Source: Syntrophus buswellii (GTDB taxonomy: Bacteria; Desulfobacterota; Syntrophia; Syntrophales; Syntrophaceae). Taken from it: DNA of 64,000 nucleotides. Location of the stretch: assembly GCF_046097065.1 (NCBI RefSeq), contig NZ_CP175563.1, forward strand, positions 806,001 to 870,000, given 5' to 3'. Position 1 is the first letter of the stretch; every line of letters starts with the position of its first letter. The notes beneath the pieces are model-generated. The model was not told the DNA's origin. It saw only the letters and a program-made list of their open reading frames with translations, and ran no database searches. Made by a program: the position numbers and the translations under genes. This document shows, piece after piece, positions 35,550-44,909 of this stretch.

Positions 35550-38500
35550 ATGGAAAAAGAAAAGAACAATTTTGGAGACGTAATGGTCGTCGGCGGCGGG
35601 ATCAGCGGCATTCAGGCCTCGCTGGATCTGGCGACCGCGGGTTTCAGGGTATTCCTGGTGGAGACGTCGCCCAGCATCGGCGGCCACATGGCCCAGCTGG
35701 ACAAGACCTTCCCCACCAACGACTGCTCCATGTGAATTCTCGCACCCAAACTGGTCGAGGTCGGCCGGCATCCAAACATAGAGGTCCTGACGTACACGGA
35801 AGTGGATCGCGTCAAGGGAGAGGCGGGGAACTTCACAATCACCTTGAGGAGGAAACCCCGATACATCATCGAGGACAAGTGCACGGGCTGTACGGTTTGC
35901 GTGGAATACTGCCCCGTCGTTTATCCCGATCAATACAACCAGGAGATCTCGAAGAACAAGGCCATCCATGTGTATTTTGCCCAGGCCATTCCCCTGATCA
36001 CCTATATCGACGAGAGCTGCCTTTATCTGAAGGAAGAGAAGTGCAAGATCTGCCAGGCGGTCTGCAAGGCGGACGCCATTGATTTGAAGCAGACGGAGGA
36101 GATTCTGGACATCAAGGTGGGAGCCATCATCCTGGCGGCGGGCATGGAGCCCTTCGATCCCAAGGTGAAGGAGGAATACCACTACGGGGAGTTTGCCAAC
36201 GTGGTCACGGGGATGGACTTCGAGCGTCTGCTGGGTTCCACCGGTCCCTACGGCGGCGAGATCCTGCGGGCTTCGGACCTGAAGCATCCCCACAAGCTTG
36301 CGTGGCTTTCCTGCATCGGTTCCCGCCGGGTGACCGAAGGGGAGAACAGCTACTGCTCCATGGTGTGCTGCACCTACAGCCAGAAGCATGCGATCCTGAC
36401 GAAGGACCACGACGCCACGGCGGAGTGCACGATCTTTCATAACGATGTGCGTTCCTATGGGAAGGACTTCGAGCGTTACGTCGACAGGACCCAGGCCCTG
36501 GAGGGCATCCGGTTCATCCGCAGCTATGTCTCCATAGTCCGTGAGGACCCGGTCACCAAGAATGTCATCCTTCGGTACTCCACCCCCGACGAAGGGGTGA
36601 AGGAAGAGGAATTCGACATGGTGGTCCTGGCCGTCGGCCTGGCGCCGCCCAAGAATTATCTGGAGATGGCGGAAAAATTCGGCATTGAGCTCAATGAGCA
36701 CGGTTTCGCCAAAACGGATCTCACAAATCCGATCCAGACGACGAAGCCGGGGATCTTTGTCAGCGGCGGCTTCCAGGGTCCTCTGGACATTCCCGAGTCT
36801 GTGTTCAGCGCCAGCGGGGCCGGCTCCCAGATCGGCGAGCTTCTCGACTACCGCCGGGGCAATCTGTCCACGGAGCGGATCTATCCGGAGGAGAAGGATG
36901 TGTCCGCTGAGGAGCCGAAGATCGGCGTCTTTGTGTGCCACTGCGGGGCGAACATCGGCAGGATCGTCAATGTCCCCGAGGTGGTCGAATACGCCCTGAC
37001 CCTGCCCAACGTGGTCTACGCCCAGGAGCAGCTGTTCTCGTGCGCGACGAACTCCGCCCAGGAGATCTCCGATAAGACCAGGGAACTGGGGCTCAACCGC
37101 GTGATCATCTCGGCCTGTTCGCCCAGAACCCTGGAGCCTCTGTTCCGGGATACGGTCCGGGAGGCGGGGATCAACCAGTATTACTATGAAATGGCGAATA
37201 TCCGGGAGCACAACTCCTGGGTGCACCAGAAGGAAAAGGAAGAGGCCACGCAGAAGGCCAAGGACCTCACGCGGATGTCCGTAGCCCGGGCCCGTATGCT
37301 GCAGCCCCTGCAGGAATTCGATCTCCCCGTGAACAACAACGCCCTGGTCGTGGGCGGCGGGATCGCCGGGATGGTCTGCTCCCTCTCCATCGCCGAACAG
37401 GGGCACGATGTCTACCTGATCGAAAAGGGGAAGGATCTGGGCGGCAACGCCAACCGGGTCCATTACACCCTGGAAGGGCTGGATGTTCAGGCCTACCTGA
37501 GCGATCTGAAGCAGAAAATCTACCAGAATCCAATGGTTCATGTCTATACGGATGCGACCATTACAGAGGCTGCCGGTTATATCGGGAATTTCGTCACGAC
37601 GGTAAAGTCTCCGCGGGGAACCACGGAGATCAAACACGGGGCGTCCGTCCTTGCGATCGGTGCGGAGGAATACAAACCGACCGAATACCTCTACGGCCAG
37701 GATGAACGGGTCATGACGCAGCTGGAGCTGGAGGAGAAGATCGTCAAGGAAGACGAAGGGATCGGCAATGCCCAGTCTCTGGTGATGATCCAGTGCGTAG
37801 GCTGCAGAAACGAGGACCGGAATTACTGTTCGAGGATCTGCTGCACCCATGCCATCAAGAATGCCCTGAAGCTGAAGGAAAAGAATCCCGAAATGGATAT
37901 CTACATCCTCTTCCGGGATATGAGGACCTACGGGTTCTCCGAGGATTATTACCGGGAGGCATCAGAGAAGGACGTGAAATTCATCCGCTTTGAACCGGCG
38001 GATGCCCCCCAGGTGGAGCCGGTTGTCGAGGAAGGGCGTCCCGTCCTGCGGGTGACCGTTCCCGACCCGATTCTGGGTCAGTATATGGCCCTGGACGCCG
38101 ATTATCTCGTCCTGTCCGCCGCAACGCTTCCATCGGAAGCGACCAAGGAAGTGGCGGCGCAGTTCAAAGTTGTTTTGAGCCTGGACGGCTTCTTCAAGGA
38201 AGCCCACGTGAAACTGCGGCCGGTGGAGTTCGCCACCGACGGCGTGTTCCTCTGCGGTCTGGCTCAGTATCCCAAGCACATCACGGAAACGATCAACCAG
38301 GCTTACGGTTGTGCCGGCCGGGTTCTGACGCTGCTGTCCCGTGATACGGTCACCGCCTCCGGTTCCGTCTGCGAGGTGAATGAGAAGAGGTGCATGGGCT
38401 GCGGTGCCTGCGCGACGGTGTGCACTTACGGGGCCATCGAGATGCGCGAGACCAAGCAGGGCCGGAAGGCGACCATGAATCCCGTTCTCTGCAAGGGTGA

Positions 38501-38621
38501 CGGCCTCTGTAACGCCATGTGTCCGACGGGAGCGATTTATCTGAAGCACTATACGGAAGATGAGCTGATGGCCCAGATCGATGCGATCGTTCCGGAACAG
38601 GTGGCCGTGGAAGTCGAATAA
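35550..38621 (+). CDS. bamE: HdrA-like flavin subunit BamE, selenocysteine-containing
   Basis: About 1023 aa when the UGA at 35733-35735 (residue 62) is read as selenocysteine; the context DCSM-U-ILAPKLVEVGRHP matches the conserved HdrA Cys/Sec site exactly, and the frame continues unbroken for 961 more residues. Two HdrA modules: FAD site VVGGGISGIQASLDLATA and [4Fe-4S] motif CTGCTVCVEYCP (about residue 111) in the first; a second FAD site VVGGGIAGMVCSLSIAEQ (about 595) and CVGCRNEDRNYCSRICC in the second. Two C-terminal ferredoxin motifs (CMGCGACATVC, CKGDGLCNAMCP) follow. HdrA is the flavin-based electron-bifurcating subunit in methanogens; BamE is thought to drive endergonic ring reduction in the same way. 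ATG chosen 5' of GDVMVVGGG. Confidence 0.92.
35733..35768 (+). other. Selenocysteine codon and SECIS hairpin of bamE
   Basis: UGA 35733-35735; 15 nt later a 6-bp stem (35751-35756 with 35763-35768, two G-U pairs) closed by a GAGGUC loop containing the GGU that bacterial SECIS loops usually carry. Confidence 0.75.
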
Positions 38622-38723
38622 AACCGGGTTGTCTTTTCAACGGCTGGGGGGTAAACGCCGTTAGCCGTTGAAGGGCAACATGGGATAGAAGCAGGAAGAA
38701 AGATTCTCAGGAAGGAGAAAGAA

Positions 38724-39560
38724 ATGGCTGAAAAATTTAAGCCCCGGATCATCGGCTTCGTGTGCCACTGGTGAGCATACGGCGCCGCTGACCTGGCTGG
38801 AGTTTCCAGACTGCAATATACACACGAAATGAGGCTGGTCCGTGTCATGTGCACGGGGCGGGTAGATTTAACCCATGTGCTTCGTGCTTTCATGAACGGC
38901 TGCGACGGGGTGTTCGTCGGCGGATGCCACCTCGGGGAGTGCAATTACATCACGAACGGCAATTACCATGCGCAGAACATGGTGGCCCTGGCGAAGAAGC
39001 TTCTGGAACGCATCGGGATGGATCCCGAGCGGCTGCGGCTGAACTTCATGTCCGGCGCGGAAGCGAACCTTTATGCGGACTGCGTCAACGCCTTCGTCAA
39101 GACGATCAAGGAAATCGGTCCACTCGGCGTCAAGGAAGGAATCGCCAAGGAAGACCTCGATGCCCGGCTGGAGGAACTTTCCCGGCAGATCCCCTACATC
39201 AAGGTGATGACGAACGAAAAGCTGGGGACTCCTGTGTACAGCCACGAGGAAGTGGAGAAGCTGTTCACCACGGAGGAGGTCGAGAAGCTCTTCAGCGAGA
39301 AGCTGTCGTACTACATCGATCCCCAGAAGTGTCAGGCCTGTATGACCTGTGCGCGCCGGTGCCCCGTTGAAGCGATTATCAGCGAGAAGAAACAGGTTCA
39401 TATCATTCAGCAGGATAAATGCATCCGCTGTGGTGCCTGCTTCGCCGCCTGTCCGCCTCAGTTCGGCGCGATTACGAAGCTGGTAGGTGAGACTGTTCCC
39501 CCGCCTCCCCCGGAGGGCCAGAGGGACATCGTCAAAAAGGGCAAGGAAGCGACAGCGTAG
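38724..39560 (+). CDS. bamF: MvhD-like electron-transfer subunit BamF, selenocysteine-containing
   Basis: About 278 aa when the UGA at 38772-38774 (residue 17) is read as selenocysteine: IIGFVCHW-U-AYGAADLAG, the position of the second Cys in MvhD and of Sec in the selenium form VhuD. The MvhD domain continues with RVMCTGRVD, FVGGCHLGECNY and fills about 145 residues. The C-terminal part adds two [4Fe-4S] motifs (CQACMTCARRCP, CIRCGACFAACPP). ATG 38724 with AGGAG upstream. Probably links BamE to the rest of the complex. Last gene before the terminator; bamG-I were not found here. Confidence 0.92.
38772..38809 (+). other. Selenocysteine codon and possible SECIS of bamF
   Basis: UGA 38772-38774; a short CUGG/CCAG stem (38797-38800 with 38806-38809, loop AGUUU) lies about 22 nt downstream. 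The hairpin is weak; the protein context is the stronger evidence. Confidence 0.55.
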
Positions 39561-39619
39561 CATGCCGTAAATATCTGTCGCGGGCGTCGGCAGATCCATT
39601 CTGTCCATTCCCATCTTCA

Positions 39620-39660
39620 AAGAAGGACTTAGTCTTCTACGGCTAAGTCCTTCTTGTTTA
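39620..39660 (+). terminator. Intrinsic terminator of the bam operon
   Basis: 13-bp perfect stem (39620-39632 with 39643-39655), 10-nt loop, followed by a T-rich tail. Sits 60 nt past bamF and isolates it from the next operon. Confidence 0.88.
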
Positions 39661-39818
39661 TGTCCTGGCGCCGGACCGGTCTGAAAAGGCGATCATGACT
39701 GGCCGTTCTTCAGGAGGAGGCCGTTGAAACGGCAAGGGCGGCCATGGTCAAGGTCAAGCATGGGACAACAAAGCCGTCCGATCGTTGCAAAGACTCTGTG
39801 CCCTGATAAGGGGGAATC

Positions 39819-40382
39819 ATGAAACAGCCATCATCTGCACTGCTCTGCATTGACCTTCAGAGGGAATATTTTGAAGCCGGACGCCCGCTCCGGGTGCCCG
39901 ATGGCGCGTCGGCCCTGGCCAATTCCCTCAAGCTGCTTGAGGCGGCCAGGAAAATCGAAATCCCCGTAGTGCATATCCGTCATGTCAGCCTGAAGCCTGG
40001 AGCCGTAACGTTTGCACCCGGAAGCAGGTATCTCGAATTTGCCGACGAAGTCTCTTCCCGGGAAGGCGAGCCCATCATCACCAAAACCAAGCCGGGCGCC
40101 TTTTATGACACGGATCTCGCCGTCTATTTGAGGTCACGGAACATTGCGCGCTTGTACCTCTGCGGTCTGCTTTCGTTCATGTGCGTGGATACAACGGCCC
40201 GCGAGGCTCACGCCCGTGGGTATGAAGTTGTTTTTGTGAGCGACGCCACGGCAGCGCTTCCAATAGGCGATTTGTCGGCAGATGTCGTCCATCAGGTGGT
40301 TTGTGCAATCCAGGGCTGGATGTTTTCCACGGTTCTGCGCACCGATGATGCAATAACGTTATTAACAGGAGAGCTGAAGTGA
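39819..40382 (+). CDS. Isochorismatase-family cysteine hydrolase
   Basis: 187 aa. Catalytic triad visible: Asp in LLCIDLQREYF (residue 11), Lys in ITKTKPGAFYDT, and Cys in LSFMCVDTTAREAHARGY. The family includes nicotinamidases, N-carbamoylsarcosine amidases and ureidoacrylate hydrolases; the active-site Cys with an intact Asp/Lys pair suggests an amidohydrolase rather than a true isochorismatase. The ribosome site is GGGGGAATC. Its stop overlaps the GTG start of the next gene as GTGA, so it is coupled to the argininosuccinate-synthase homologue. Confidence 0.87.
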   Translation: MKQPSSALLCIDLQREYFEAGRPLRVPDGASALANSLKLLEAARKIEIPVVHIRHVSLKPGAVTFAPGSRYLEFADEVSSREGEPIITKTKPGAFYDTDLAVYLRSRNIARLYLCGLLSFMCVDTTAREAHARGYEVVFVSDATAALPIGDLSADVVHQVVCAIQGWMFSTVLRTDDAITLLTGELK

Positions 40383-41506
40383 CCAAGAAAAAATATCGTG
40401 CTGTAGCCTTATACTCCGGCGGGGTCGATTCGACGGTAGCCCCGCTCCTTGCTTTAGAAGATCTTGGCCTCCAACGGGAAGAGATGCTGCTGCTTTACGT
40501 CGATTTAGGAGGGTTCGTCAACCGGAAGAGCAGAGCCGAACAACGCGCGAAGGTCCTGGGCCTGGACTTCACCGCCCTTGACGGCCGGGCCGATTTCGCC
40601 CGTAATTTTTTATCGGAAGCCATTAGGATGAACGGCTCCTACTGGGGATATCCTCTGATCACGCCACTCTCCCGGGCATACATTGTTGAGGCGGCGGCGG
40701 CTTACCTCACGTTTGAGGGTGGTGAAACGCGATACTTGATCAACGGCTGCACGCGATATCAGAATACGCGCTACCGGATCGAGAAACATTGCACCCTCCA
40801 TCCTCATTTTGTTGCCGTGACGCCCTTTAAATACAGGAATTTGACCCGCCAGGATAAAATAGAAATTCTCCAGCACTATGGCATGACTCCCGGAAAGAGC
40901 GCCGGAATCGCCGAGGATGAAAACCTGTGGGGAAGGGCCCTGGAAGGCGGTCCCCTGAACGATCTTGAGGATGTCGAGGCGAAAGGGGTGTTTCATGTCA
41001 CGCAGGATTTTCGGTCATCGTCTCTTGAGCCCGATCGCATTACCCTGCGTTTTGACGAAGGTCTGCCCGTCGCCATCAATGGGACATCGATGCCCCTGCA
41101 CGAACTGATCGAACACTGTGCCCTGACCGGTGCGAAGCATGGGGTGGGAAGGATCGTCGTCTTCGAGGACACCATCCCGGAACTGGGATACAAGGAACGC
41201 GGTGTTTACGAATCGCCTGCCAGTGCGATTCTTTACAGCGCCCACCAGTTTCTTGAGGATGCCGTCTTCACGCTCTCTGAGCGGAAGCTGAAGCGTCAAA
41301 TGGATCAGCAATGGGCCGAAATCGTTTACCGGGGGGGATGGTTTGATGCGGATCGCCGTGAGCTTTCAGGTCTTGCCCGCAGCTTCCAGGCCAAATTATC
41401 CGGAGATGTTACCCTCGAGGTATTCCTCGGACACGTCCGGATCATGAATGCCGTTGTTCCAAACTGCGGGATCCTGGGCCCACAGGCAATCGCAGGCCAC
41501 GATTAA
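40379..41506 (+). CDS. Argininosuccinate synthase-family protein (function uncertain)
   Basis: 375 aa, GTG start overlapping the previous stop. The N-type ATP pyrophosphatase loop is YSGGVDSTVA, where canonical ArgG usually has SGGLDTS. Other ArgG marks are kept: ENLWGRALEGGPLNDLEDV, the HGVGRIVVFED strand, RGVYESPASAILYSAH and the C-terminal VTLEVFLGHVRIMNA. Argininosuccinate synthase joins citrulline and aspartate with ATP to AMP. The altered loop, the short length and the neighbours (amidohydrolase, radical SAM) suggest it may join aspartate, as nitrogen donor, to another substrate. No other arginine gene is adjacent. A plain argG role cannot be excluded. Confidence 0.8.
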   Translation: MTKKKYRAVALYSGGVDSTVAPLLALEDLGLQREEMLLLYVDLGGFVNRKSRAEQRAKVLGLDFTALDGRADFARNFLSEAIRMNGSYWGYPLITPLSRAYIVEAAAAYLTFEGGETRYLINGCTRYQNTRYRIEKHCTLHPHFVAVTPFKYRNLTRQDKIEILQHYGMTPGKSAGIAEDENLWGRALEGGPLNDLEDVEAKGVFHVTQDFRSSSLEPDRITLRFDEGLPVAINGTSMPLHELIEHCALTGAKHGVGRIVVFEDTIPELGYKERGVYESPASAILYSAHQFLEDAVFTLSERKLKRQMDQQWAEIVYRGGWFDADRRELSGLARSFQAKLSGDVTLEVFLGHVRIMNAVVPNCGILGPQAIAGHD

Positions 41507-41559
41507 TCGGGCTCAAGCATCCGTTCTTCGGCCCGGGACAAGAAGAAAAGAAGAAGACC

Positions 41560-42678
41560 ATGAGAAAACAGACGGAACATGCCGAAAAATTGGAGAGGAT
41601 GTATTCCCTGAAGAATGGGCGAGTGCAGGGAACCGGCCGCTGGGCGAAATTCCCTCTCTTCTGGTTCCACTTGTTCATGTCCTATAAGTGTACGAGGCGA
41701 TGTGAATACTGTTATGCCTTCAACCAGGTCGGCGATGAAGATCCGCTGGAGATGGACGAAAAAACCTTTTCACGATTGCTGGAGTGGATTCCGGAAGTCT
41801 GGAAGGTAAACAATATCAAGGTTAATTCCGTTATTTTTCTCGGCGGAGAACCCCTGTTGAGAACGGACAGGATCAGGAAAGTCATGGACTCCGTCTTTGA
41901 AAGGACGGATGGCATGCAGGCATCTCTCTATACAAACGGGGACCTCGTGGATTCCGTCGATTGGGCGGACCTGGAAGACATCCAGTATATGATCACAAAT
42001 GCCGCGGACACCCCGATCCAGGAACTGTCGCGAAGGATGAAAGTCATCGGGGATCGATCCAATGTGATTGGTCAGACAGTCGTTGCTACATTGGATGATT
42101 ACAATCTGGAGAGACTTCTGGAGCTGTCAAGATTCGGCGTTGAGAATGGATACCGTTTACGGTACCAACGGGATATGTTCCGGGGATCGGACCCGGCATA
42201 CAGAGCAAGATTGTTAAAGAGATACCATGAATTGTGTGACTTGCTGGAAGAGTGCATTCTCAGGGGATACGATGTCAAAACGACCTTCCTGCTGGATTTC
42301 CTGATTCCGGAATGGGAAATCGAGTCTTCTCCTTACGGTTGCGGGAGAAGGCTCGTAACCGTCCATCCTGACGGGACGGTTACGTCCTGTATCCGGGAAC
42401 ATTCCCATATATCGGGGACCATCTTTGAACCGGATCCTTTAAAAGCCATCCAATGTTCCCTCTATTACTACGACGTCTCGGAACCGGACATTCCCGGAGA
42501 GTGCCGGCAGTGCGAATTCAAAACGGTCTGCCAGGGAGGATGTCCGCACGACAAATTGCTCTTGAGCGGTACAAGGGCAGGAAAATCCGTTCTCTGTGAG
42601 ATACACAGGGAAATTATTCCCAGGCTGAGGCACTTGAGGCAATTACGCAGAGAACGGGTTTCGTCAGGCTGCGCTTGA
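41560..42678 (+). CDS. Radical SAM protein with SPASM domain
   Basis: 372 aa. Radical SAM motif YKCTRRCEYCYAF (Cx3Cx2C, near residue 44), with VIFLGGEPLLR and the SLYTNGDL strand. The C-terminal SPASM-type Cys set is PYGCGRRLVTV...SCIREH...GECRQCEFKTVCQGGCPHD...LCEIHRE, enough for two auxiliary [4Fe-4S] clusters. Proteins of this build modify peptides (sactipeptide, quinohemoprotein and mycofactocin enzymes) or act as sulfatase maturases. It follows the argG-like gene by 53 bp. No clear precursor peptide or sulfatase gene is next to it. Confidence 0.87.
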   Translation: MRKQTEHAEKLERMYSLKNGRVQGTGRWAKFPLFWFHLFMSYKCTRRCEYCYAFNQVGDEDPLEMDEKTFSRLLEWIPEVWKVNNIKVNSVIFLGGEPLLRTDRIRKVMDSVFERTDGMQASLYTNGDLVDSVDWADLEDIQYMITNAADTPIQELSRRMKVIGDRSNVIGQTVVATLDDYNLERLLELSRFGVENGYRLRYQRDMFRGSDPAYRARLLKRYHELCDLLEECILRGYDVKTTFLLDFLIPEWEIESSPYGCGRRLVTVHPDGTVTSCIREHSHISGTIFEPDPLKAIQCSLYYYDVSEPDIPGECRQCEFKTVCQGGCPHDKLLLSGTRAGKSVLCEIHREIIPRLRHLRQLRRERVSSGCA

Positions 42679-42819
42679 GTGCTTTGGGGCCTGTGAGAGA
42701 AATCTCAAGACGCACTTGAATCGCTATGCCCGGGATCTCTGCCGGGTGCACCCCAAGCCGGGACAAATGCCTCCGTATTACCTCCTCTCTTCATCAACAG
42801 CATGATATGATATGAACAT

Positions 42820-43644
42820 TCAGTCTTCTGTTTCTGGATGCCTGTGCCAGGCATAATGGGAATGGCGGTGGATGTGCGTGGTTTTCCCGTGGAAGTGTAT
42901 GTGCTCGTGGATGAGATTCACCTTCAGCAGCAGATCCTCGTCCCGGAGTATGTCATCGGCGAAGCCGATCGTTTCGATATGGTGATCTTCGGAGAGGACG
43001 GCCACGGTGGGCTGGAATTCAGAAACAAGGGCCAGATCATGGGTACTGATCAGGATCGTTTTGCCCGCCTGGCTGAGTTCAAAGATCAGCTCGGTCAGAA
43101 GGCACTGTGTCCTTGGATCGAGACCGCTGGCTGGTTCGTCGAGAAGAAGAACCTGCGGATTCATGGTAAGAACGGAGCCGAAGGCGACCCGCTTTTTTTC
43201 CCCCCCGGACAGCATGTAGGGCGGCCTGTCCTTGAGGCCTTCAAGGTCGAGCATTTTCATGATCTCGTCAGCTCGGTCTTTTGATTCTCCTTTTTCAAGT
43301 CCCAGCTGCATGGGGCCGAAAATCAGCTCGTCAAAGACGGTGGGACAGAAAAGCTGCACATCGGAATCCTGAAAAAGATATCCCACCCCTGCCCGGAAAA
43401 AACGAAGGAAATCCCTGTTCCTCAGGGTTCTTTCCGATACTTCCCGTTCCTGAAAAGTTACGGTGCCCCGGTCAGGGTAAAGGAGGCCGCTCATGATGCG
43501 CAGGAGGGTCGACTTTCCAGAGCCGTTTGCCCCAATGACCGCGTATCTTCCCCCTCCGTTGATGCCGAGACTGACGTCCACCAGGGCTGGAATCGTATCC
43601 TGGTAACGGTAGCTGATATTTTTCACGGCAAGAATATCGCCCAT
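42820..43644 (-). CDS. cbiO: Cobalt ECF transporter ATP-binding protein CbiO
   Basis: 274 aa ABC ATPase. Walker A GANGSGKST, Q-loop LFQDSDVQLF (typical of ECF ATPases), signature LSGGEKKRVAF, Walker B VLLLDEPASGLD, switch His in STHDLAL. Unusual C-terminus: about nine His within the last 28 residues (EHIHFHGKTTHIHRHSHY, then WHRHPE), likely a metal-binding or metal-sensing tail. Follows cbiQ by 9 nt; last gene of the cobalt uptake operon. Confidence 0.92.
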   Translation of the reverse strand: MGDILAVKNISYRYQDTIPALVDVSLGINGGGRYAVIGANGSGKSTLLRIMSGLLYPDRGTVTFQEREVSERTLRNRDFLRFFRAGVGYLFQDSDVQLFCPTVFDELIFGPMQLGLEKGESKDRADEIMKMLDLEGLKDRPPYMLSGGEKKRVAFGSVLTMNPQVLLLDEPASGLDPRTQCLLTELIFELSQAGKTILISTHDLALVSEFQPTVAVLSEDHHIETIGFADDILRDEDLLLKVNLIHEHIHFHGKTTHIHRHSHYAWHRHPETED

Positions 43645-43653
43645 AACACATCT

Positions 43654-44583
43654 TTAAATAATCAGAAGTAACATTCCGGGGAAAAACAAAAGAACGGTCC
43701 AGGCCAGATCGGCGCACTCAAGTTTTCGCGGGGCATAGAGCTTGATCTCTCCGGTAAACCCTCGAGAAAGCATGGCGGAAAAGACCTCTTCGCAACGTCC
43801 TTTCGTCCTGCGAAAAAGAAAGGCCATCCGTCCCGCCACCCAGTCTCTCGCCTCACGGGAATCATTGTTGATAAGCTTGCTCTTCCTGGCGAGATGGAGA
43901 TCTTCCATGACCTTCGCGAAGATGAGAATGTACTGATAGGAAAGGGCTATAATCAGAAGAAAAAGATCCGGCACCTTCAGGCTCTTCAGGGCACGAATCA
44001 TCTCGGAAAAGGGCGTCGTGTAAATAACCAGAAAGGACAGGGAGAGAGAATTGAAGACCCGGAGGGTCAGCATCGATGTGCCTTCCAGTCCCTGCCGGGT
44101 TATGCCGACGGTTTTCGGAAGGCACCAGGCGAAAAAACAGCGTTCTTCTGGAAAATCGACCAGGGGAAGGAGGATCTCGCCGGGCGTAATGACATTCAGG
44201 CACGAGGGCAGGGCCACGAGGAATCCGAACAGAAAGCTCAGAAGCAAAACCCGACGGTAGAAGGACCACAGGTCAAGACGGGACAATCCGGCAAGCATCA
44301 GGATCAAAAGGGCGATGCCGACCTCGGGAAGGAGACTCTGTTTGATGCTTATCAGAACGACAAAAAAAAGGAGGAAAAATAACTTGACCCGGGCGTCCAG
44401 TTTCTGGAAAAACCCTTTCCTGCGCGCCGTATCCCACTGTACGAAGGTCGTTTTAAGGAGGGCGGCGCAGCCCGCTAGCCCTTTGTCCAGGAATGTCGCC
44501 CCAGATGCGGATTTGGTTCCGGGAGAGTCTGCCGGATACGGACGCGGCGGACTGAGCAGGAAAGGAGGAAGTTTACCTGGCAC
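43654..44583 (-). CDS. cbiQ: Cobalt ECF transporter transmembrane protein CbiQ
   Basis: Up to 309 aa from a GTG that overlaps the end of the preceding gene by 11 bp. Several transmembrane helices (LFFLLFFVVLISIKQSLL, VLLLSFLFGFLVALPSCL, and FLVIYTTPFSEMIRALKSL which carries the coupling region). The ARG-type coupling motif is RTKGRCEEVFSAMLSRGF, which contacts CbiO. The first about 50 residues are Pro/Ser-rich and unlike CbiQ; the true start may lie downstream but no good ATG is available. Confidence 0.88.
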   Translation of the reverse strand: MPGKLPPFLLSPPRPYPADSPGTKSASGATFLDKGLAGCAALLKTTFVQWDTARRKGFFQKLDARVKLFFLLFFVVLISIKQSLLPEVGIALLILMLAGLSRLDLWSFYRRVLLLSFLFGFLVALPSCLNVITPGEILLPLVDFPEERCFFAWCLPKTVGITRQGLEGTSMLTLRVFNSLSLSFLVIYTTPFSEMIRALKSLKVPDLFLLIIALSYQYILIFAKVMEDLHLARKSKLINNDSREARDWVAGRMAFLFRRTKGRCEEVFSAMLSRGFTGEIKLYAPRKLECADLAWTVLLFFPGMLLLII

Positions 44584-44908
44584 GCCGGAAAATCCCCCTG
44601 GAAAGGAGATAGATCACCGTAGCGCACAGAAGGATGCCCAGAAGTCCCGAAAGGATGTAGGCAAGAATCTGCATGCCCGCAGACGCTCCATCTCCCCAGA
44701 AGTTGTAGTCGGGGATGGGGGCTTTCCATAGCTCCGCATCGTTCCGCAGCCCTTCGGGTACATAGCCGAGAAGCTGCCGGAGGGTGTCCGTGCCCCATTC
44801 CCCCCAGGCATCCCCGGCGTTGAACGTTTCGGGGAGGATAATGCCGATCGGCGAAAGAAAGGCAAGAACGATCAGGCTGATCCAGAGTTTTTTCTGCCCT
44901 TTTTCCAT
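44573..44908 (-). CDS. PDGLE-domain (CbiN-like) protein of the cobalt transporter
   Basis: 111 aa with one N-terminal (LWISLIVLAFLSPIGIIL) and one C-terminal (AYILSGLLGILLCATVIYLL) transmembrane helix and an extracytoplasmic loop between. This is the layout of PDGLE/CbiN-type accessory proteins that complete CbiM-based cobalt or nickel transporters. ATG 44908 follows cbiM by 1 nt. Confidence 0.82.
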   Translation of the reverse strand: MEKGQKKLWISLIVLAFLSPIGIILPETFNAGDAWGEWGTDTLRQLLGYVPEGLRNDAELWKAPIPDYNFWGDGASAGMQILAYILSGLLGILLCATVIYLLSRGIFRRAR

Positions 44909-44909
44909 G

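Noticed and set aside
35517..37850. 777-codon open frame on the minus strand
   Set aside because: Antisense to bamE, His/Arg/Gly-rich and without any family motif.
42638..42805. 56-codon open frame just after the radical SAM gene (contains ECFGACERN), a possible precursor peptide
   Set aside because: No ATG or GTG start before the Cys pair and no ribosome site; probably chance.
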